DNA of 64,000 bases from Paraburkholderia podalyriae (GTDB taxonomy: Bacteria > Pseudomonadota > Gammaproteobacteria > Burkholderiales > Burkholderiaceae): positions 144,100 to 208,099 of the forward strand of contig NZ_VZQQ01000013.1 in assembly GCF_014397785.1 (NCBI RefSeq), written 5' to 3'. Below the pieces are notes generated by a model. That model was not told where the DNA came from. It worked only from the letters and a program-made list of their open reading frames with translations, and did not search any database. The translations under genes were made by a program, and so were the position numbers. Positions 1 to 8,517 of the stretch are shown piece after piece (position 1 is the stretch's first letter; every line of letters begins with the position of its first letter).

Positions 1-1
1 G

Positions 2-772
2 CTGCTGCATCACGCGCGCCGGGTGCTGCGCGACATCGAGAACATCGGCATCGAACTGGCCGGCCATGCGAGCGGCGTGCTTGGCTACGTGCGGATGGTG
101 GCGAATCTGTCGGCGATCGTCGAATTTCTGCCCGAAGATCTGCGCGCGTTCCAGTCGTTGCACGAGCGCGTGAAGATCGACCTCGAGGAGCGGCCGAGCG
201 GCGGCGTCGTCAAGGCCATCGACGAAAGCCTCGCCGATCTCGGCATCTGTTCCGCCGACGCGGATACGCGCGAGCTGCACGTCGAGCACTACCGGCGCGA
301 TTCGCTCGTGGTCGTGATGCGCGACGATCATCCGCTCGCGGCGCGCACGAGCATCGCGTTCGCCGAAACGCTCGATGGCGATCACGTCGGCCTGCATTCG
401 GCGAGTTCGATCAACGCGCGCACGCACCTCGCCGCGCGCCAGGCCGGCAAGCCGCTGCGGCTGCGCATCCACGTGCCGGGCTTCGATGCGGTCTGCCGGA
501 TGGTGCAGGCGGGCATGGGTGTCGGCGTGCTGCCGCGGAAGGTGTATCAGCTGATGGGCGGCCCGCTCGGTCTCGTCGGCACGCCGCTCGATGATGACTG
601 GGCCGAGCGCAGCCTCGTCCTCGTCGTGCGTGAGGTCGATGCATTGTCGCCGGTGAGCCGACTGCTGTTCGATCATCTGCGCACGGTCGAAGCGCAGGAA
701 GCCGCAGCGCACGCTCGAACCGAACCCGCTCCCGCAACCACGCAACCTCGGCGTCGAGCCCGTAGCCGCTGA
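2..772 (+). CDS. LysR-family transcriptional regulator, 5' end outside window
   Basis: The reading frame is open from base 2, so the gene starts upstream and its N-terminal DNA-binding helix-turn-helix is not visible. The 256 visible residues are the linker and effector-binding (periplasmic-binding-like) domain typical of LysR regulators, including the late GMGVGVLP motif. The tail is Ala/Arg-rich and low in complexity. The gene ends 107 bp before a co-directional CoA-transferase/lyase/MFS operon, which it probably controls; a T-N11-A inverted repeat lies just after its stop codon. The effector cannot be told from sequence. Confidence 0.9.
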   Translation: MLHHARRVLRDIENIGIELAGHASGVLGYVRMVANLSAIVEFLPEDLRAFQSLHERVKIDLEERPSGGVVKAIDESLADLGICSADADTRELHVEHYRRDSLVVVMRDDHPLAARTSIAFAETLDGDHVGLHSASSINARTHLAARQAGKPLRLRIHVPGFDAVCRMVQAGMGVGVLPRKVYQLMGGPLGLVGTPLDDDWAERSLVLVVREVDALSPVSRLLFDHLRTVEAQEAAAHARTEPAPATTQPRRRARSR

Positions 773-776
773 TGAG

Positions 777-795
777 CGTTCGCCGTTGGCGAACG
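777..795. promoter_or_regulatory. LysR-type operator candidate
   Basis: A perfect inverted repeat has 8-bp arms (CGTTCGCC / GGCGAACG) and a 3-bp centre. It contains the T-N11-A arrangement typical of LysR recognition boxes (T780 to A792). A further half-site, TTGGCGAA, follows at about 800-807. It lies between the LysR gene and the CoA-transferase, about 85 bp before the start codon. It could also act as a weak hairpin behind the LysR stop, but no T-run follows. Confidence 0.5.
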
Positions 796-841
796 GTCGT
801 TGGCGAATTGCGGTTGGACGCCGCCACCACGCCGCTCCTAA

Positions 842-876
842 GCTGTCTCCCAACACGAAACGAGTTCGGAGACAGC
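842..876 (+). promoter_or_regulatory. Inverted repeat that would hide the ribosome binding site
   Basis: GCTGTCTCC (842-850) and GGAGACAGC (868-876) are perfect 9-bp complements separated by 17 nt. The right arm contains the Shine-Dalgarno GGAG for the ATG at 880. In RNA this stem would cover the ribosome binding site, suggesting translational control or a regulator site. Base pairing is seen directly; function is inferred. Confidence 0.45.
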
Positions 877-879
877 AAC

Positions 880-2073
880 ATGAGTGGACCCCTGCAGGGT
901 ATCCGCGTCGTCGAGATCGGCACCCTCATCGCCGCGCCGTTCGCTGCGCGCCTGATGGCCGAGTTCGGCGCCGACGTGATCAAGATCGAAGCGCCCGAAA
1001 CTGGCGATCCCCTTCGCAAATGGCGCAAGCTGCACGAAGGCACGTCGCTGTGGTGGTATCTGCAGTCGCGCAACAAGAGGTCCGTTTGCGTGAATCTGAA
1101 ATCGGCCGATGGCGTCGAGATCGTCAAGCGCCTCGCCGCCGATGCCGACGTCGTCATCGAAAACCTGCGCCCCGGTGCGCTCGAAAAGCTCGGCCTCGGC
1201 TGGGACGTGCTGCACGCGCTCAACCCGAAACTGACGATGGTGCGCATCTCCGGCTATGGCCAGTCCGGTCCGTATCGCGACCGGCCCGGCTTCGGCGCGA
1301 TCGGCGAGGCGATGGGCGGCATCCGCTACACGACGGGCGACGTGGACGGCGCGCCGGCGCGCGTCGGTGTGAGTCTCGGCGATTCGCTCGCGTCGTTGCA
1401 TGGCGTGATCGGCGCGCTGATGTCGCTATTGCGCGTGAAGACGGGACAGGGCGAAGGCCAGGTGGTCGACGTGTCGCTGGTCGAGAGCGTGTTCAATCTG
1501 ATGGAAAGCCTCGTGCCCGAGTACGATCTGCTCGGCCATGTGCGCGAGCGCAGCGGCGGTGCGCTGCCGGGCATCGCGCCGTCGAACACCTATCGCACCG
1601 AGGACGACGGGTTTGTCGTCATCGCGGGCAACAGCGATCCGATCTTCAAACGCCTGATGCATCTGATCGACCGCCCCGATCTCGCCGACGATCCCGCGCT
1701 CGCGCACAACGACGGCCGCGTGAAGCAGGCCGAGATGCTCGACCAGGTGATCACCGCGTGGACCTCGCATCACGCGACCGAAGACGTGCTGACCGCGCTC
1801 GAACGCGCTGAAGTGCCGGCCGGTCGCATCTATTCGGTGGCCGACATCGTCGCCGATCCGCATTACCAGGCGCGCGACATGGTGCTGCAGACGCAGTTGC
1901 CAGGCGGCGCGTCGGTGAAGATGCCGGGCATCGTGCCGAAGCTGTCGAACACGCCGGGCGAAGTGCGCTGGCCAGGACCGACGCTCGGCGAGCACACCGT
2001 CAGCGTGCTCAGCGAGCTTGGATTCGCGAACGACGACATCGAGCGGCTGCGCCGCGGCGGAGCCGTGCAATGA
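880..2073 (+). CDS. CaiB/BaiF (class III) CoA-transferase
   Basis: This protein of 397 aa moves CoA from a donor thioester to a carboxylic acid. The start at 880 has GGAG 8 nt upstream and begins MSGPLQGIRVVEIG, the usual family N-terminus; an in-frame ATG at 772 would add 36 unrelated residues. The fold spans the whole length. The Asp in GVSLGDS (about residue 168) aligns by position with the catalytic Asp169 of formyl-CoA transferase. The gene overlaps the downstream HMG-CoA-lyase-like gene by 4 bp (ATGA), so the two are translationally coupled. The likely role is activating a branched dicarboxylic acid that the lyase then cleaves. The substrate is unknown. Confidence 0.9.
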   Translation: MSGPLQGIRVVEIGTLIAAPFAARLMAEFGADVIKIEAPETGDPLRKWRKLHEGTSLWWYLQSRNKRSVCVNLKSADGVEIVKRLAADADVVIENLRPGALEKLGLGWDVLHALNPKLTMVRISGYGQSGPYRDRPGFGAIGEAMGGIRYTTGDVDGAPARVGVSLGDSLASLHGVIGALMSLLRVKTGQGEGQVVDVSLVESVFNLMESLVPEYDLLGHVRERSGGALPGIAPSNTYRTEDDGFVVIAGNSDPIFKRLMHLIDRPDLADDPALAHNDGRVKQAEMLDQVITAWTSHHATEDVLTALERAEVPAGRIYSVADIVADPHYQARDMVLQTQLPGGASVKMPGIVPKLSNTPGEVRWPGPTLGEHTVSVLSELGFANDDIERLRRGGAVQ

Positions 2074-3023
2074 GCGCCACCATCGACTCATCCGGTTTCG
2101 ACGCGCTGATCGTGCAGGAAGTCGCCCCGCGCGACGGCTTGCAGATCGAGCCCACGTGGGTCGAAACCGCCGACAAGATCGCGCTGATCAATGCGCTGTC
2201 CACGTGCGGATTCACGCGCATCGAAGCGGGCTCGTTCGTCTCGCCGAAAGCGATTCCGGCGTTGCGCGACGGCGAGGCCGTGTTCCAGCAGATCGAGCGG
2301 CGAGCTGGCGTGATCTACGTCGCGCTGGTGCCGAACCTGAAAGGCGCGCAGCGCGCATTGTCCGCGCGCGCTGACGAACTGAACCTTGTAATGTCCGCGA
2401 GCCAGACGCACAACCGCGCGAACATGCGCATGAGCTGCGAGTCGTCGCTCGCGGCGTTCGACGACATCGTGCGTCACGCGATGGCCGCGGGCGCGCGGCT
2501 CAACGCGACGGTGGCGACCGCGTTCGGCTGTCCGTTCGAAGGCCGCATCGACGAAGATCGCGTGATCGGCATCGTCGATACCTATCGCGAGATGGGCGTC
2601 GAGGGCATCACACTCGCCGATACGACCGGCATGGCGAATCCGCGCCAGGTCGCGCGGCTCGTCGCCCGCGTGCTCGAACGGCTACCGGCCGCGGCGCTGA
2701 CGCTGCACTTTCATAACACGCGTGGCCTCGGCTTCGCCAACGTGCTCGCCGCGTATGAGGCCGGCGCACGCCGCTTCGACGCGGCGCTCGGCGGCCTCGG
2801 CGGCTGCCCGTTCGCGCCGGGCGCGTCGGGCAACATCTGCACCGAAGACCTCGTGAACCTGTGCGACGAAATGGGTATCCCGACCGGGATCGATCTGCCA
2901 AAGCTGCTCGCGCTGTCGCGCGGTTTGCCTGCATTGCTCGGCCACGACGTACCGGGGCAACTCGCCAAGGCAGGCCGCAATTGCGACCTGCATCCGGTGC
3001 CCGACTACGTTCGGCAGATCTGA
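2070..3023 (+). CDS. HMG-CoA lyase family protein
   Basis: This 317-aa TIM-barrel enzyme of the DRE-TIM/HMGL-like family splits 3-hydroxy-3-methylglutaryl-CoA-type thioesters into acetyl-CoA and a keto acid. The metal-binding motif APRDGLQ lies at residues 19-25. The catalytic cysteine loop GGCPFAPGASGN begins near residue 244. The length matches bacterial HMG-CoA lyases (about 300 aa). Its start overlaps the CoA-transferase stop by 4 bp. It could serve leucine breakdown, but isovaleryl-CoA and methylcrotonyl-CoA enzymes are absent here. The CoA-transferase and importer partners instead suggest use of an external 3-hydroxy-dicarboxylate such as meglutol. Confidence 0.88.
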   Translation: MSATIDSSGFDALIVQEVAPRDGLQIEPTWVETADKIALINALSTCGFTRIEAGSFVSPKAIPALRDGEAVFQQIERRAGVIYVALVPNLKGAQRALSARADELNLVMSASQTHNRANMRMSCESSLAAFDDIVRHAMAAGARLNATVATAFGCPFEGRIDEDRVIGIVDTYREMGVEGITLADTTGMANPRQVARLVARVLERLPAAALTLHFHNTRGLGFANVLAAYEAGARRFDAALGGLGGCPFAPGASGNICTEDLVNLCDEMGIPTGIDLPKLLALSRGLPALLGHDVPGQLAKAGRNCDLHPVPDYVRQI

Positions 3024-3099
3024 ACAGCACCGACCAAGTAACTCCCTTAACCGATCAAACGACCGGACGGCACCGCCGAATCCGGCATTGGAGACAAGC

Positions 3100-4431
3100 A
3101 TGAGTGACCTGGGCGTAGTGGCGGGCAGTACCCGCGAACATGGCGCGGACGATCTCGCAGCCATCATCCGCAAAGTCGCGTGGCGACTGATGCCGCTCAT
3201 CATGATCTGCTATCTGTTCGCGTTCTTCGACCGCATCAATATCAGCTTCGCGAAGTTTCAGCTGCAAAGCGATCTGGGGTTGTCCGATACGGCCTACGGT
3301 CTCGGCGCGAGTCTGTTCGTGATTGGCTACGTGCTGTTCGAAGTGCCAAGCAACCTGTTCCTGTACAAGGTCGGCGCGCGACGCTGGATCGCGCGGATCA
3401 TGATTTCTTGGGGTCTCGCGACCGCGGCGATGGTATTCGTCAACAACGAATGGCAGTTCTACGGGCTGCGCTTCGTGATCGGCGCAATGGAAGCGGGCTT
3501 CGCGCCCGGCGTGCTGTACTACCTGACGCTGTGGTTTCCGACCGCGTATCGCGGCCGCATCACGTCGATGCTGTTTCTCGCGTCGGCGTTTTCGGGACTG
3601 GTCGGCGCGCCGCTCGCGGGGCTCGTGATCGGCCATCTGGACGGCGCGCTCGGCATGCCGGGTTGGCACTGGCTGTTCCTGCTCGGCGGCTTGCCGTGCA
3701 TCGTGCTCGGTCTGCTGGTGCTGAAGCTGCTGAAGGATCGCATCGACGATGCGGGCTGGCTGTCGCCGGCGGAAAAGACCTTGCTCGCTGGGCAGATCGC
3801 GCAGCAAAGCCGCCCGGCACAGACAGCCCATTCGCTGATGGGCGCGCTGAAAACGCCGGGCTTCCTGACGCTCGGGCTCGTGTACTTCCTGATTCAGATC
3901 GCGTCGTACGGTCTGAACTTCTGGGCACCGCATCTGATTCACGTGGCGGGCACGAAGAATCCCACCGTGGTCGGCCTGCTGACGGCGGTGCCTTATGTGT
4001 GCGGCGCGATCTGCATGGTGGTCGTCGGGCGGCTGTCGGACGCGAGCGGCGAGCGGCGCAAGTTCGTGTTCGGGCTGCTGTTGATGTCGGCGCTCGGCTT
4101 CTTCGCCGCGGGCTTCTTCGACAAGCAGACCACCTTGCTGGTGGTCGCGCTCGCGGTGATGGGCGCGGGCGTGGTCGCGTCGATTCCGGCGTTCTGGGCG
4201 CTGCCGCCAAAGCTGCTGACGGGCGCGGGCGCCGCGGGTGGCATCGCGTTGATCAACACGCTCGGGCAACTCGGCGGGATCGTGAGCCCGGTGATGGTGG
4301 GACGCGTGATGGATCTGACCGGCAGCACGACGCCAGCGCTGTATGTGATCGGCGCGCTGAGCGTGGTGTGCGCGGTGATCGTGCTGTATGGTCTGCCGGA
4401 GTCGCTGCGCAACCGTGAAACGGCGCAGTGA
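3100..4431 (+). CDS. MFS transporter, anion:cation symporter type
   Basis: This 443-aa inner-membrane protein has about 12 hydrophobic segments. The N-terminal FDRINISFAK segment and the YRGRIT loop are typical of the ACS family (phthalate, tartrate, hexuronate importers). The ATG at 3100 follows GGAGAC with good spacing; an upstream TTG would overlap that site. It lies 76 bp after the lyase gene on the same strand and is probably the last gene of the operon. It would import the carboxylic acid that the CoA-transferase activates. The substrate cannot be read from sequence. Confidence 0.9.
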   Translation: MSDLGVVAGSTREHGADDLAAIIRKVAWRLMPLIMICYLFAFFDRINISFAKFQLQSDLGLSDTAYGLGASLFVIGYVLFEVPSNLFLYKVGARRWIARIMISWGLATAAMVFVNNEWQFYGLRFVIGAMEAGFAPGVLYYLTLWFPTAYRGRITSMLFLASAFSGLVGAPLAGLVIGHLDGALGMPGWHWLFLLGGLPCIVLGLLVLKLLKDRIDDAGWLSPAEKTLLAGQIAQQSRPAQTAHSLMGALKTPGFLTLGLVYFLIQIASYGLNFWAPHLIHVAGTKNPTVVGLLTAVPYVCGAICMVVVGRLSDASGERRKFVFGLLLMSALGFFAAGFFDKQTTLLVVALAVMGAGVVASIPAFWALPPKLLTGAGAAGGIALINTLGQLGGIVSPVMVGRVMDLTGSTTPALYVIGALSVVCAVIVLYGLPESLRNRETAQ

Positions 4432-4550
4432 AATCGAGGTGAAGGGCGCGGCCGTTGGCTTGCATCACATGATGTGCCGCGCCGCTGCCCGCTAGTGCAT
4501 CCGCGAATGATAGGCCTGCCGCATCAATCACTTGGCGGGCCTGTGCTCAG

Positions 4551-4587
4551 GTTGTCCACAAGCTTGTTCCCAAATTATGTGGACAAC
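4551..4587. repeat. Inverted repeat, copy 1 (TTGTCCACA element)
   Basis: Perfect 10-bp arms, GTTGTCCACA and TGTGGACAAC, are separated by 17 bp. Each arm contains TTGTCCACA, one base from the DnaA box TTATCCACA. A sister copy lies 183 bp downstream. It may be an intergenic repeat, a terminator for the convergent genes, or a protein-binding site. Confidence 0.6.
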
Positions 4588-4733
4588 TGCACTTTGAGAT
4601 CGTCGTGAGTGATACTGCGTCCTTGCGAAGCACGGTTGCCAGTATCACGGGCTCCGTAGCGCGCTCGCTGCCTACGCGTGAACCGCGCGCAGATAGTTCT
4701 CACGCTTCAAGCACTTAAGCTCGCTGTGCGAAG

Positions 4734-4769
4734 GTTGTCCACAGCCTTGCCAACATTTTAGGTGGACAA
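4734..4769. repeat. Inverted repeat, copy 2 (TTGTCCACA element)
   Basis: The arms TTGTCCAC (4735-4742) and GTGGACAA (4762-4769) enclose 19 bp. The inner sequence shares CTTG and an AT-rich right half with copy 1, so the two are related and not chance palindromes. It lies just past the end of the GntR gene. Confidence 0.55.
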
Positions 4770-4823
4770 GTTTTGCTTGCCGGCGGGGCGCGTGGACCGG
4801 AACTCGGCATGGAGTTGTCCGCA

Positions 4824-5555
4824 TCACGCCTTCAATACAGGCGCCGAAGCCACCACCTCTTCCCGCACCTGCACCTGCAAAACCGCATCCCGCTTATCAA
4901 GCAGATGTTGCCGCAGAATCGCGCTGAGCTTCTTCCCGTCGCGAGCCTCGAGCGCCTTCAGCATTTCATCGTGATCGTGAATCGCGCGGTCCCACTTCGG
5001 CGTCTGATAGTTCGAGCGAAAGCGCAGCGCCTGCAGCCGACGATTGACGGACACATACGTCTGCCGCAGCGCCGAATTTCTCGCCGCTTCGTTGATCTTG
5101 TCGTGGATCGCCTGGTTGCGGCTGTAGTAGCCCGGCAGATCGTTCTGCGCGCGGCACGCGAGCATCGCGTAATGCAGCGCCTTGATGTCGGCGAGTTCGG
5201 CCGCGGTGATGCGCTCCGCCGCGAGTTCGCCGGAAAATGCTTCGAGGCCGCTCATCAATTCGAACGTTTCGCGCACTTCCGCTTCCGACATTTTCGATAC
5301 TGACGCGCCCCGGTTCGGCGAAATCTCGATCAGACCTTCGGCAGCCAGCACCTTCAACGCCTCGCGCAGCGGCGTGCGCGAAATGCCGAGCGTTTCGCAC
5401 AACTCGCGCTCGTTCAGTTTCTTGCCGGGCTCCAGCGCCCCCTCGACGATAAAGCGGCGGATGTGCTCCACCACCGTATCGTGCAGGCGCTGACGCTCGA
5501 CCTTCGGCATCAGCGGGGCGGCGGTCAAACCCGCGTCGACATCCGAATTTTGCAT
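4824..5555 (-). CDS. GntR-family regulator, FCD subfamily
   Basis: This protein of 243 aa has an N-terminal winged helix (about residues 20-90, with NERELCETLGISRTPLREAL) followed by the all-helical FCD effector domain. FCD regulators usually sense small carboxylic acids. The start is MQNSDVD, with GAGG upstream at normal distance. An operator-like sequence overlaps the start codon, and a near-identical copy in opposite orientation lies before the divergent aminotransferase gene. Autoregulation plus control of the aminotransferase-transporter-dehydrogenase genes is therefore likely. Confidence 0.92.
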   Translation of the reverse strand: MQNSDVDAGLTAAPLMPKVERQRLHDTVVEHIRRFIVEGALEPGKKLNERELCETLGISRTPLREALKVLAAEGLIEISPNRGASVSKMSEAEVRETFELMSGLEAFSGELAAERITAAELADIKALHYAMLACRAQNDLPGYYSRNQAIHDKINEAARNSALRQTYVSVNRRLQALRFRSNYQTPKWDRAIHDHDEMLKALEARDGKKLSAILRQHLLDKRDAVLQVQVREEVVASAPVLKA

Positions 5556-5563
5556 ACAAAAAC
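5545..5563. promoter_or_regulatory. GntR operator candidate overlapping gntR start codon
   Basis: On the minus strand this reads GTTTTTGTATGCAAAATTC and includes the GntR ATG (5553-5555). It matches the sequence at 5690-5709 in opposite orientation with only a small change in the centre. Binding here would block translation initiation or early transcription of the regulator gene. Confidence 0.6.
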
Positions 5564-5689
5564 CTCAGCTTGACATGATGTAGGATTTTATCCGAACGCT
5601 AATGATTAGTTAATCACTGTGCAAACGAGGGTAAACACCGGCCTCATTGGCCAATTTTTGACTTGGGGCGTCACCGTTCGTCTGATATA

Positions 5690-5709
5690 GTTTTTTGCAT
5701 GCAAAATTC
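5690..5709. promoter_or_regulatory. GntR operator candidate before the aminotransferase gene
   Basis: This site contains the perfect palindrome TTTTGCATGCAAAA (5693-5706) within a sequence shared with the site at 5545-5563. It ends 15 bp before the aminotransferase ATG and just upstream of its GGAGG, a position where repressor binding would stop expression. Confidence 0.65.
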
Positions 5710-5724
5710 AATTGGAGGAACCCG

Positions 5725-6945
5725 ATGTTGAAGCTAGATTTCCATCCCGCTGGCCGTCACTTCCTGCAGATTCCGGGGCCGAGTCCGGTCCCCGATCGCA
5801 TCCTCCGCGCGATGAGCTATCCGACCATCGACCACCGCGGCCCCGAGTTCGGCGAACTGGGTCTCAAGGTGCTCGACGGCATCAAGAAGATCTTCAAGAC
5901 GCAACAGCCGGTCGTGATCTATCCGGCGTCCGGGACGGGCGCGTGGGAAGCGGCGCTGTCGAACACGCTGAGTCCGGGCGATCACGTGCTGATGTTCGAG
6001 ACCGGCCACTTCGCGACGCTGTGGAAAAAGATGGCGGAAAAGCTCGGCCTGAAGCCCGAATTCCTGGGGCTGCCAGGCATCGAGGGCTGGCGGCGCGGCG
6101 TCCAGCCGCAGATGATCGAAGAGCGTCTGCGCGCCGACACGCAGCATGCGATCAAGGCGGTCTGCGTCGTGCACAACGAAACCTCCACGGGCGTCACGTC
6201 CGACATCGCCGCCGTGCGCCGCGCGATCGACGCCGCCGGCCATCCCGCGCTGCTGCTCGTCGATACGATCTCCGGTCTCGCGTGCGCTGATTATCGCCAC
6301 GACGAATGGGGTGTCGACGTGACCGTGTCGGGTTCGCAAAAGGGCTTGATGCTGCCGCCAGGCATCAGTTTCAACGCGATCTCGTCGAAGGCGATGGCCG
6401 CGAATCAGCACGCGAAGCTGCCGCGCAGCTTCTGGGATTGGCCGGAAATCGTCGAGATGAACGAGGCCGGCTACTGGCCGTACACGCCGAACACGAACCT
6501 GCTGTACGGGCTGCACGAAGCGATCGAGATGATTCTCGGCGAAGGGCTCGACAACGTGTTCGCGCGCCACGAGCGGCTCGCCGAAGCGACGCGCCGCGCG
6601 GTGCGCGCGTGGGGGCTCGAAATCCAGTGCGCCGATCCCGCTGTCTATAGCCCGGTCCTCACCGGCGTGATGACGCCCGACGGCGTCGATGCCGACGTGG
6701 TGCGCAAGCTGATCTACGAACGCTTCGACATGTCCCTCGGCACGGGCCTCGGCAAGATGAAGGGCCGCATGTTCCGCATCGGCCATCTCGGCGATTGCAA
6801 CGATCTGATGCTGCTCGCGACACTGGCCGGCTGCGAAATGGGTCTGCGGCTTGCTGGCGTGCCGGTGAAGGAAAGCGGCATGCCGGCCGCGATGGAGTGG
6901 CTGAGCCAGGCACCGAAGACGCCGGGGCTGAAGGCGGCGGCCTGA
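5725..6945 (+). CDS. Class V aminotransferase, serine-glyoxylate/alanine-glyoxylate type
   Basis: This PLP enzyme of 406 aa has the N-terminal FLQIPGPSPVPDRILRAM block of serine-glyoxylate and alanine-glyoxylate aminotransferases and a PLP-binding lysine in SGSQKG (K206). The start at 5725 has GGAGG 6 nt upstream; an earlier in-frame ATG at 5695 falls inside the operator and is unlikely. It probably moves an amino group to or from glyoxylate or another short keto acid. It is divergent from the GntR gene and leads a same-strand set with an MFS importer, a hydratase-like gene and a flavin/FeS dehydrogenase. The amino donor is unknown. Confidence 0.85.
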   Translation: MLKLDFHPAGRHFLQIPGPSPVPDRILRAMSYPTIDHRGPEFGELGLKVLDGIKKIFKTQQPVVIYPASGTGAWEAALSNTLSPGDHVLMFETGHFATLWKKMAEKLGLKPEFLGLPGIEGWRRGVQPQMIEERLRADTQHAIKAVCVVHNETSTGVTSDIAAVRRAIDAAGHPALLLVDTISGLACADYRHDEWGVDVTVSGSQKGLMLPPGISFNAISSKAMAANQHAKLPRSFWDWPEIVEMNEAGYWPYTPNTNLLYGLHEAIEMILGEGLDNVFARHERLAEATRRAVRAWGLEIQCADPAVYSPVLTGVMTPDGVDADVVRKLIYERFDMSLGTGLGKMKGRMFRIGHLGDCNDLMLLATLAGCEMGLRLAGVPVKESGMPAAMEWLSQAPKTPGLKAAA

Positions 6946-7227
6946 GCGTCGGGCGCTGTTCGTAGGCGTGACGCGCTGCGCGCAAGGGTTTGCTTGCCGC
7001 AGCGCGACGCACCTCGAACGCTAGCGAACCCCAGCGAGCCTCGGGCAGGCAAACAGTCAGCAACAAAGAACAATCCGCAACAGCAGGGAGCGCTTCCCTC
7101 AACGAGCTGCGCACAGAACGCGGCCAGAGCAACATGCAATGCGTCCATAGCGGCCCTCGCCGCCGACGGGCGACGATGCAGCGCGCCACTTCAGACGCGC
7201 CGTCGACAGATGCCATGGAGAGAGACG

Positions 7228-8514
7228 ATGAAGCGGTTTCGTTTGACCAGTGCGACCAGTATCGTTCTAGTGATGCTCTGCATCATGTACTTCATCACGT
7301 ACCTCGATCGCGTGAACGTCAGCACCGCGGCCGCGGGTTTCGGCAAGGAATTCAATCTCACGCATACGCAGGTCGGCCTCGTGTTCTCGGCCTTCGCGTA
7401 TCCGTATCTGCTGTTTCAGGTGATCGGCGGCTGGGTCAGCGATCGCTTCGGCGCGAGACGCACGCTGCTGTTCTGCGGCGCGATCTGGGGTCTCGCGACG
7501 GTGCTCACCGGCCTCGCAGGCGGACTCGCCTCGTTGCTCGCCGCGCGTCTCGTGCTCGGTTTCGGTGAAGGCGCGACGTTCCCGGCTGCAACTTCGGCGA
7601 TGTCGCGCTGGGTCGCAAAAGAAAAGCGCGGCTTCGCGCAGGGCATCACGCACGCCGCGTCGCGAGTCGGCAATGCGATCGCGCCGGCGCTCATCGTGCT
7701 CGTGATGACTACCTGGGGCTGGCGCGCATCGTTCTTTATCTGCGGCGCGCTGAGTCTGGTGTGGGTCGTCATGTGGGCACTCACCTTCACCGAGCACCCG
7801 AAAGATCATCCGCGCATCACGGCTGAAGAGCTCGCCGTGCTACCCACGCCGAAGCCGAAAATCGCCGGCCTGCCGTGGGGCAAGCTGTTTCGCCGCATGG
7901 CGCCGGTCACGATCGTCTACTTCTGCTATGGCTGGACGCTGTGGCTGTTCCTGAGCTGGATTCCGCTGTACTTCCTGCACAACAATCATCTGCAATTGCA
8001 GAAGTCGGCGATCTTCGCGTCGGTCGTATTCTTCGCCGGCGTGATCGGCGACACGCTGGGCGGTATCGTCACCGATGCGATCTTCAAGCGCACCGGCAGC
8101 CTCAAACGTGCGCGCAGCTGGATGGTGTCGGTGTGCATGCTGTTCTGCCTGCTGTCGCTGATTCCGCTGATGTTCACGCATGACCTGACGCTGTCGATCG
8201 CCTGTCTCGCGTCGGGCTTCTTCTTCGCCGAGATGACGATCGGCCCGATGTGGGCGATCCCGATGGACATTGCGCCGGAATTCTCCGGCACCGCGAGCGG
8301 CATGATGAACACGGGCTCGGCGCTCGCCGCGATCATTTCGCCGGTGATGGGCGGATTTCTGATCGACTACTTTGGCAACTGGGATCTGCCGTTCGTCGGC
8401 AGCATGTTGCTGATGGGCGTCGGCGTCGTACTCGCGTTTCGCATGCAGCCGGAGAGCCGCTTCGAACTCGGCGCGTCGGAGAAGGCGCACGTTTCCACCC
8501 GCATGGGCGTATAA
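7228..8514 (+). CDS. MFS transporter
   Basis: This 428-aa inner-membrane transporter begins MKRFRLTSATS and runs straight into the first membrane segment. The segment carries YLDRVNVSTAA, typical of the ACS group of organic-anion symporters, and about 12 hydrophobic segments follow. The start is chosen for GGAGAG 8-13 nt upstream; the open frame further upstream looks non-coding. It follows the aminotransferase gene by 282 bp and precedes the hydratase-like gene by 3 bp. It probably imports the substrate of this cassette. Confidence 0.9.
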   Translation: MKRFRLTSATSIVLVMLCIMYFITYLDRVNVSTAAAGFGKEFNLTHTQVGLVFSAFAYPYLLFQVIGGWVSDRFGARRTLLFCGAIWGLATVLTGLAGGLASLLAARLVLGFGEGATFPAATSAMSRWVAKEKRGFAQGITHAASRVGNAIAPALIVLVMTTWGWRASFFICGALSLVWVVMWALTFTEHPKDHPRITAEELAVLPTPKPKIAGLPWGKLFRRMAPVTIVYFCYGWTLWLFLSWIPLYFLHNNHLQLQKSAIFASVVFFAGVIGDTLGGIVTDAIFKRTGSLKRARSWMVSVCMLFCLLSLIPLMFTHDLTLSIACLASGFFFAEMTIGPMWAIPMDIAPEFSGTASGMMNTGSALAAIISPVMGGFLIDYFGNWDLPFVGSMLLMGVGVVLAFRMQPESRFELGASEKAHVSTRMGV

Positions 8515-8517
8515 AAC

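Larger units (their letters stand above)
4432..4823. other. Convergent intergenic region with two related dyads
   Basis: No convincing gene lies here. The region separates the convergent MFS and GntR genes and is less GC-rich than its flanks. It holds two copies of a TTGTCCACA-bearing inverted repeat, annotated separately. No clear U-tailed terminator was seen. Confidence 0.6.

Noticed and set aside
868..873. GGAGAC as a shared regulatory motif upstream of several genes
   Set aside because: It occurs at ribosome-binding distance before many start codons (for example 3090 and 33931), so it is the Shine-Dalgarno sequence.
4551..4769. Possible replication origin from DnaA-box-like repeats
   Set aside because: No dnaA, dnaN, parAB or repA gene is near, there is no AT-rich unwinding region, and every box differs from the consensus.
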